Below, in pieces: positions 57,801 to 64,000 of a stretch of 64,000 nucleotides of DNA. Under the pieces are notes generated by a model. That model worked only from the letters and a program-made list of their open reading frames with translations. It did not search any database and was not told where the DNA came from. Source of the stretch: Welwitschia mirabilis (taxonomy: Eukaryota; Gnetophyta; Gnetopsida; Welwitschiales); the NCBI GenBank assembly GCA_051453625.1, contig JBOZIK010000001.1, positions 17,246,295 to 17,310,294 of the forward strand, written 5' to 3'. The position numbers and the translations under genes are program-made. The stretch's first letter is position 1, and the number at the start of each line of letters is the position of its first letter.

Positions 57801-60242
57801 TTATGCATTTAAATATCCTTACTTATGTTTGTCCTTAATGGCTGTTATTTTCATCTACTCTAATTTCTTCCATGGATGTTAGGTTATCAACTTGTTTATA
57901 TTAGAAAGATGTTATATTTCTAAATTTTGTAAGGTTAACAGGTCAATAGATTTCCTAGGAATAATTAANNNNNNNNNNNNNNNNNNNNNNNNNNNNNNNN
58001 NNNNNNNNNNNNNNNNNNNNNNNNNNNNNNNNNNNNNNNNNNNNNNNNNNNNNNNNNNNNNNNNNNNNCAACAGGAATAGTAACTTAATAATTTTTGCAT
58101 TTAAACCTTTTACTTTTTGTAGTTAATTCATAGTCCATTTTCTTTTGTTTCTTGTTATTACATAATTTAGCATAAATAAGAACATAACCATTTCTAGTAA
58201 ATGCCTTTAGAAAAGTTTGGAAACTTCTAGTACTTCCAAATATTAAGTATTTTCTTTGGTATTTTCTTTATCAATTTTATTTATTGATGTCAAACTTTAG
58301 TAGATGGGCATCTATAAGCTAGTATGCCTTTAGTCTAATGTATTTGAAAGTTTTAATCATGTTTTCTAGCAATATCCTTATACTAGAAACAACTATATTT
58401 GGATATGCAAAATACTTTAGAACATTCAACTTTTAAAAAATGTAGTATTCTTTAGATTTCATCCAAATATCACTACTCATCTCAACTTTCTTTATAGATT
58501 TATCCATCTTATTAATTTATATCAAATTTGCAAGTGTGGATGCAATCTAGCATTTCCTAGGATAAAGTATTTCACTTTCCATCATTTAATTATTTAGGAA
58601 AAATCTAATATTTTGTCAGATATTTAACTTCAAGTTTAAACTCAAGGGAAGAAGGCCTAACTTAAGGTTAATTACCTTATATACTTCTCAAGCATTGGTT
58701 AATGGATCATAGTTTGTTATTACTTTCTATTAGTTAGCTATAGTCATAAAATCAGAAATTAAAACTTTCATATAATGTCTTTTCTAAGTTCTATTTAGCT
58801 TTATCTTTATTTTAATCAAACTAGTAGTTTTGTGTTTAGGTCATGATGCATTATTTTCTAGGTTTTAAAAGCATACTTATGCTTTAATTCATGGAGCCTT
58901 AATTTTCACACCTTTTTTAATTATAATGAAAATATGTTTTAGGGATTAACATTCTAAAGTAGTTATATGAGTTTAAAATCTAACTAAAAATGAAAGTAAA
59001 TGAAAATAATATTATAAGAAATAAGTGTTACTACTAAATATTTAAAAATGTATACAATTTACAAGATGGGTTATTAATCCAATTATATTGTCCTTAGTAA
59101 CTCTTTTGTTTTAGATATATAAGCTTGGATAATTATATATGATTAATTCCATTTATTTAGAGTAGTATTAATAATGAAATAGAACTTCTTCAAAATATTT
59201 ATAGTAAATTTCCTTCTTTATCTGAGAAAACATATGAAGGAATCAAAAGATTAACTTTAAGGAAGCTAGTAGATGTAGATTGATTAAATTAAAAAACATT
59301 AGAGTGGATGGATTACTTTCTCAAAAAGAAGTTAAGGATAAAACTCAACCATGCATTAGAATTTGGATTAGAAGTAGAAACATATATTAACATGACTACT
59401 ATATTATTTAAAAAGGTAAATAATAAATTTTAACTAAACTTAGTTTAGTTAAATTTTAATCCTTTTGTAAAACTCCTTTAAACTATCATTAAAGTAAAGA
59501 TTTATAGTTGCATAGAGGAAAATAGACTTCATGGTATTTCTCAAGAAGATTATAGCTAATATCATTCTATAGTGGATTNNNNNNNNNNNNNNNNNNNNNN
59601 NNNNNNNNNNNNNNNNNNNNNNNNNNNNNNNNNNNNNNNNNNNNNNNNNNNNATTTGATTTAACTACTGAAAATAAAAATTAATAATGATTATAGAATAT
59701 TGAAGTTTTAGCAAACTTTATAATTTGTAAGTTATAAGCTATATAAAGAGGCAGATATGTAGCTTAAAAAAAAATGTAAAAAAAATCTCAGTAAAGAATA
59801 AGTTTTCACAAATTTATTGATGTTAAGCAATATTGCCCTCTCGATTCTACACTTTTTGAGATTTCTAGTGATGAACTAAAGGTTTGAATAAATAAAATCT
59901 CTCCTNNNNNNNNNNNNNNNNNNNNNNNNNNNNNNNNNNNNNNNNNNNNNNNNNNNNNNNNNNNNNNNNNNNNNNNNNNNNNNNNNNNNNNNNNNNNNNN
60001 NNNNNCAAACTTTATAATTTGTAAGTTACAAGCTATATAAAGAGGCAGATATGTAGCTTAGAAAAAAAGGAAAAAAATCTTAGTAAAGAATAATTTTTCA
60101 TAACTTTATTGACGGTAAGCAATATTGCCCTCTCAATTATACACTTTTTGAAATTTCTAGTGATGAACTAAAGGTTTGAATAAATAAAATCTCTTCTAAT
60201 CATTCTACAAAAATAGGAAATTATCCTATAAATCACTTATTC
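57801..60242. other. AT-rich intergenic sequence with three gaps
   Basis: Gaps lie at 57969-58068, 59579-59652 and 59906-60005. The sequence 59703-59905 is repeated almost exactly after the third gap (60006-60198). No gene is recognised. Short frames are explained by composition or by N runs. Confidence 0.45.
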
Positions 60243-60668
60243 TTTGTAGATGTGTTGCGCTAGCAACTTATGTATATTTAATAGCATTTTTTAAGTGGTT
60301 TTGCAGGTAAATAGATAAGTAAGTACTTGATTTCCATGATAAGAGAGAGCTAAGATGAAAAGGATGGAAACATTCAAATCTCCATGATAATTTATAGCAT
60401 TCTAAATAGATCTAAATTCTTAATATTTCTGAGGAAAAATTCTTATAAAACATTAAGGCTAATGTAATAATTGAATATTTATCAAAGACCATCATCCACC
60501 TCATCATTAGGATGACTATATGAATGACTATGCCAACTTGATGCTAACTGTAGTCTATCTAGTAACTGATGTGGATGAATTATGAGGTGGCATTATCTCC
60601 TCTATCATTTGAATGGCTAGCTACATAACACAATTGCAACATCTATATTGAACATTTATCAAAATTCT
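60243..60668 (+). repeat. LTR-like repeat of gypsy element B (broken by gap)
   Basis: The stretch matches 656-1056 along its length: GTATATTTAATAG near 60268, GGTAAATAGATAAGTAAGTAC near 60306, GAGAGCTAAGATGAAAAG near 60345, TATGAGGTGGCAT near 60579 and GAACATTTATCAAAATTCT at 60650. It is the same LTR family and orientation as element A. An 853-base gap (60669-61521) separates it from the gag. Confidence 0.7.
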
Positions 60669-61521
60669 NNNNNNNNNNNNNNNNNNNNNNNNNNNNNNNN
60701 NNNNNNNNNNNNNNNNNNNNNNNNNNNNNNNNNNNNNNNNNNNNNNNNNNNNNNNNNNNNNNNNNNNNNNNNNNNNNNNNNNNNNNNNNNNNNNNNNNNN
60801 NNNNNNNNNNNNNNNNNNNNNNNNNNNNNNNNNNNNNNNNNNNNNNNNNNNNNNNNNNNNNNNNNNNNNNNNNNNNNNNNNNNNNNNNNNNNNNNNNNNN
60901 NNNNNNNNNNNNNNNNNNNNNNNNNNNNNNNNNNNNNNNNNNNNNNNNNNNNNNNNNNNNNNNNNNNNNNNNNNNNNNNNNNNNNNNNNNNNNNNNNNNN
61001 NNNNNNNNNNNNNNNNNNNNNNNNNNNNNNNNNNNNNNNNNNNNNNNNNNNNNNNNNNNNNNNNNNNNNNNNNNNNNNNNNNNNNNNNNNNNNNNNNNNN
61101 NNNNNNNNNNNNNNNNNNNNNNNNNNNNNNNNNNNNNNNNNNNNNNNNNNNNNNNNNNNNNNNNNNNNNNNNNNNNNNNNNNNNNNNNNNNNNNNNNNNN
61201 NNNNNNNNNNNNNNNNNNNNNNNNNNNNNNNNNNNNNNNNNNNNNNNNNNNNNNNNNNNNNNNNNNNNNNNNNNNNNNNNNNNNNNNNNNNNNNNNNNNN
61301 NNNNNNNNNNNNNNNNNNNNNNNNNNNNNNNNNNNNNNNNNNNNNNNNNNNNNNNNNNNNNNNNNNNNNNNNNNNNNNNNNNNNNNNNNNNNNNNNNNNN
61401 NNNNNNNNNNNNNNNNNNNNNNNNNNNNNNNNNNNNNNNNNNNNNNNNNNNNNNNNNNNNNNNNNNNNNNNNNNNNNNNNNNNNNNNNNNNNNNNNNNNN
61501 NNNNNNNNNNNNNNNNNNNNN

Positions 61522-63390
61522 CTCCTTTTAACTTATCTCTTGTTGATGATGTTGAACTTTGTAACTTAAATGTCTATCCTACCTTTAGTAGAGAACTCGA
61601 TGAAAATCCTTTACAACACATCACCAATATAGAACAACTTATTCTTCATTTTGAAAATAGTTAAAAATTATAAGTGATAGAACCTACATGATCATCTTCT
61701 CCATCACTTATGAGATAAAGCAAAATTATAGCTTAGAAAAAGTTTCCACAAGAGTCTAAAATCTTCGAGTCAAATTTAAGAAGCGTTTATTAAGAGATTT
61801 ATGAGTTAAACCACCATNNNNNNNNNNNNNNNNNNNNNNNNNNNNNNNNNNNNNNNNNNNNNNNNNNNNNNNNNNNNNNNNNNNNNNNNNNNATTTGTTT
61901 CTTTACATTTAAATCTTATAGATGCCTTTTCACAAGTAGAACTTATCAACTATTTTTATAATGGATTAAATAGTTACACAATGAAACTTATAGATCTTTC
62001 ATATGAAGGAAACATATTAAACCAAATCCTAAATGATGCTTGAAAAGTATTGGAAGATTTATTTGAAGTGAGTCAAATAATGCCGAAATCCTTAGTTAGG
62101 GAAAATTAAACTATAGGCCATATTANNNNNNNNNNAGATCTAAAGGAGGTAAAACACGAGAAAAATAAAACAAGAACAAAAAATAAACCAACTAATGTTA
62201 TAAATAATTTCACCTCTACCTTACAAAAGTACACCCAAATGATTCTTGATGCTAAGGTGGCAACCAAAAAGAGTGAAGTTATAGTTCCTACCTCTGATTT
62301 GTGTGAAGATAGTTATCATGTTACTAAAGAATGTCCTTTTCTTTTCACTTACAAAAATAAAACTTATGAGAAAGCTCGTGTCTTTAACTAGAAATCTTTA
62401 AGGTATAACCAATATCAAAATCAAAATCAAAGAAAAGTTCAAAATCATAATAACTTTCAACATGGGATTAGTGAATAACCTAACTCTAAAATTTTTAAAC
62501 ACACCATCCTAATTTCTAACCTTTTAAAAANNNNNNNNNNNNNNNNNNNNNNNNNNNNNNNNNNNNNNNNNNNNNNNNNNNNNNNNNNNNNNNNNNNNNN
62601 NNNNNNNNNNNNNNNNNNNNNNNNNNNNNNTGCCTTTAACCAAAAATCTTTAAAGTATAACCAACATCAAAATCAAAATCAAAGAAAAGTCTAAAATCAC
62701 AATAACTTTCAACATAGGATGAGTGAATAACCTATCTCTAAAATTTTTAAAGACACCATTCTAATTTCTAACCTTTCAAAAAATAGATTTGAGAACTCAA
62801 ACTTTTCATCTAATAACTCAAATAACTTGGCAAGCTTATTCAACTTCCAAAACTATAGTGATCCTCTTAGGAATTCCATTGAGAAGTTGAGAAAATCATT
62901 AAAAAAAAAGACAGACTTAAACATTGAAAAGACAAATATCAACATTTAAAACCTTGTGCGAATCCTACAATAAACTATGCTTGCCAATCAAATATCACAA
63001 GGGTCTCTTACCACTTAACCTTTACTTAATCCAAATGAAGTTATAAAAGATTTTAAGATGATGATAAAAAGTGAAAATGATACAACTCTTTCTACTCATG
63101 AGGCTTAGAAAACCATTCTTTCCCTTCTTCATTAAGTAACAAAAAGAAATATCTTTCACAAAAAAACCTTCTACCTCATGGCTTGATAGGCTTAACACAA
63201 ACCCTATTTTTAATGATCATTTAAAAGACTTAATAAAAAATGTGAGTATTAACTTACCATTTTGGAAACTTTTACAAAAATAACCCAAGGTATTCTAAGG
63301 TATGGAAAGACTTAATAAGAAGAAAACAAAAGTAGATATTCCTAGTAAATTCTTTCTAGCTCAATCCATTAGCAATTTGATTTGCTAAAA
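61522..63390 (+). pseudogene. decayed gag of Ty3/gypsy element B
   Basis: The first block reads PFNLSLVDDVELCNLNVYPT and then FSRELDENPLQHITNIEQLI to about 61650. This parallels FNGEHDEDPFN in element A. Near 62280-62370 a zinc-knuckle relic reads TSDLCEDSYHVTKECPFLF, matching STCDLCKDNYPRTKEF in A but with different residues lost. An NQNQNQ-rich stretch follows in both. Gaps lie at 61818-61892, 62126-62135 and 62531-62630. The sequence on the two sides of the last gap is a near duplicate. Stops are frequent, again at Gln positions. Confidence 0.75.
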
Positions 63391-63999
63391 ATGTCTAAAG
63401 TTTAAAGATTTGGGAGCAACAACTATGAGCATCACCTTAGAAGGAAATCATATAATAAAGAAAGCCTTGATATATATTCTAGCTAGTGTCAACATTATAT
63501 CCTTGCACATTTGTCAATGTCTTAGTTTTAAAGAAAGAGTAGAACCTACATGAATTATCTTAGAGTTAATTGATACTTCTATAAAGAAACTATTACATGT
63601 GATCAAGGACTTGGTTATCTAAATAGAAAAAGCTTGCTACATCATTGATGTTGTAGTTTTAGAAGTTAAGAATATGATGGATATTCTTTATTTCTAGGTA
63701 GATATTTCTNNNNNNNNNNNNNNNNNNNNNNNNNNNNNNNNNNNNNNNNNNNNNNNNNNNNNNNNNNNNNNNNNNNNNNNNNNNNNNNNNNNNNNNNNNN
63801 NNNNNNNNNTCTATTCATGAGGCTTAGAAAACCATTCTTTTCCTTCTTCATTAAGTAACAAAAAGAAAGATCTTTCACAAAAAAAACCTTGCTACCTCAT
63901 GGCTTGATAGGCTTAACACAAATCCTATTTTTAATGATCATCTAAAAGACTTAATGCAAAATGTGAGTATTAACTTACCATTTTAGAAACTTTTACAAA
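63391..63999 (+). pseudogene. decayed protease region of gypsy element B
   Basis: Near 63400-63500 the plus strand reads FKDLGATTMSITLEGN and then ALIYILASVNIIS. The expected protease centre is of the form LLDLGASVN. Here the catalytic Asp is replaced by Tyr. After the 100-base gap at 63710-63809 the sequence repeats 63105-63275 nearly exactly, so the order of the last 190 bases may be wrong. The element continues past the window. Confidence 0.6.
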
Positions 64000-64000
64000 A

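Noticed and set aside
60648-61664. 338-codon frame on the plus strand
   Set aside because: Most of it is an 853-base run of N; only the last 47 codons are real sequence, and they belong to the decayed gag of element B.
1-64000. CRISPR arrays, bacterial operons, phage or plasmid features
   Set aside because: The window is a plant nuclear sequence. The only short tandem array is a degenerate minisatellite of about 90 bp, not regular repeat-spacer structure.

Overview
The window is nuclear DNA of a seed plant with a large, extremely AT-rich, transposon-filled genome. The only well-preserved gene is a plant receptor-like cytoplasmic kinase with canonical GT-AG introns. Nearly everything else is decayed Ty3/gypsy, Ty1/copia and LINE retrotransposon sequence. 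The decay is lopsided: Gln codons became TAA/TAG, Trp codons became TAG/TGA, and catalytic Asp became Asn. This fits heavy cytosine deamination on both strands, including outside CG sites. Such a composition is known from the gymnosperm Welwitschia and from a few very AT-rich parasitic plants. The species assignment is inference, and I cannot choose between these.

Layout. (1) 1-16.3 kb: plus-strand Ty3/gypsy (Athila/Tat-like) complex with LTR-like repeats at about 0.4-1.7, 12.1-12.5 and 14.9-16.3 kb, a decayed gag-pol at 2.9-8.3 kb, a possible 3' env-like ORF at 10.6-11.8 kb, and a second copy of the integrase end plus 3' region at 12.5-14.4 kb. (2) 16.5-17.3 kb: minisatellite of about 90 bp units. 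(3) 17.3-22.9 kb: mostly featureless. (4) 22.95-31.05 kb: plus-strand Ty1/copia element with matching LTR ends and a primer-binding site, interrupted by a 3-kb repeat carrying a LINE reverse transcriptase; the same repeat recurs at 34.96-37.98 kb. (5) 31.3-32.8 kb: minus-strand copia integrase fragment next to a short LINE 3' end with a possible target-site duplication. (6) 40.0-44.9 kb: minus-strand L1-type LINE. (7) 46.1-51.1 kb: a 1.6-kb segmental duplication holding the 3' end of the kinase gene. (8) 50.8-52.0 kb: the kinase, lacking a visible first exon. (9) 52.6-54.0 kb: gag-only copia remnant. (10) 54.2-56.1 kb: GC-richer island with unassigned coding-like pieces, broken by gaps. (11) 56.7-57.8 kb: plus-strand LINE reverse transcriptase. 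(12) 60.2-64 kb: LTR, gag and protease of a second gypsy element of the same family as the first, running off the window.

Nothing here forms an operon or multi-gene system. I see no convincing new biological system. The most notable signals are the genome-wide deamination-like decay sparing one kinase, the duplicated kinase 3' end, the minisatellite, the gag-only copia structure and the defined-end 3-kb repeat pair. Many runs of N are flanked by direct repeats of the same sequence, so several local duplications may be assembly artefacts.
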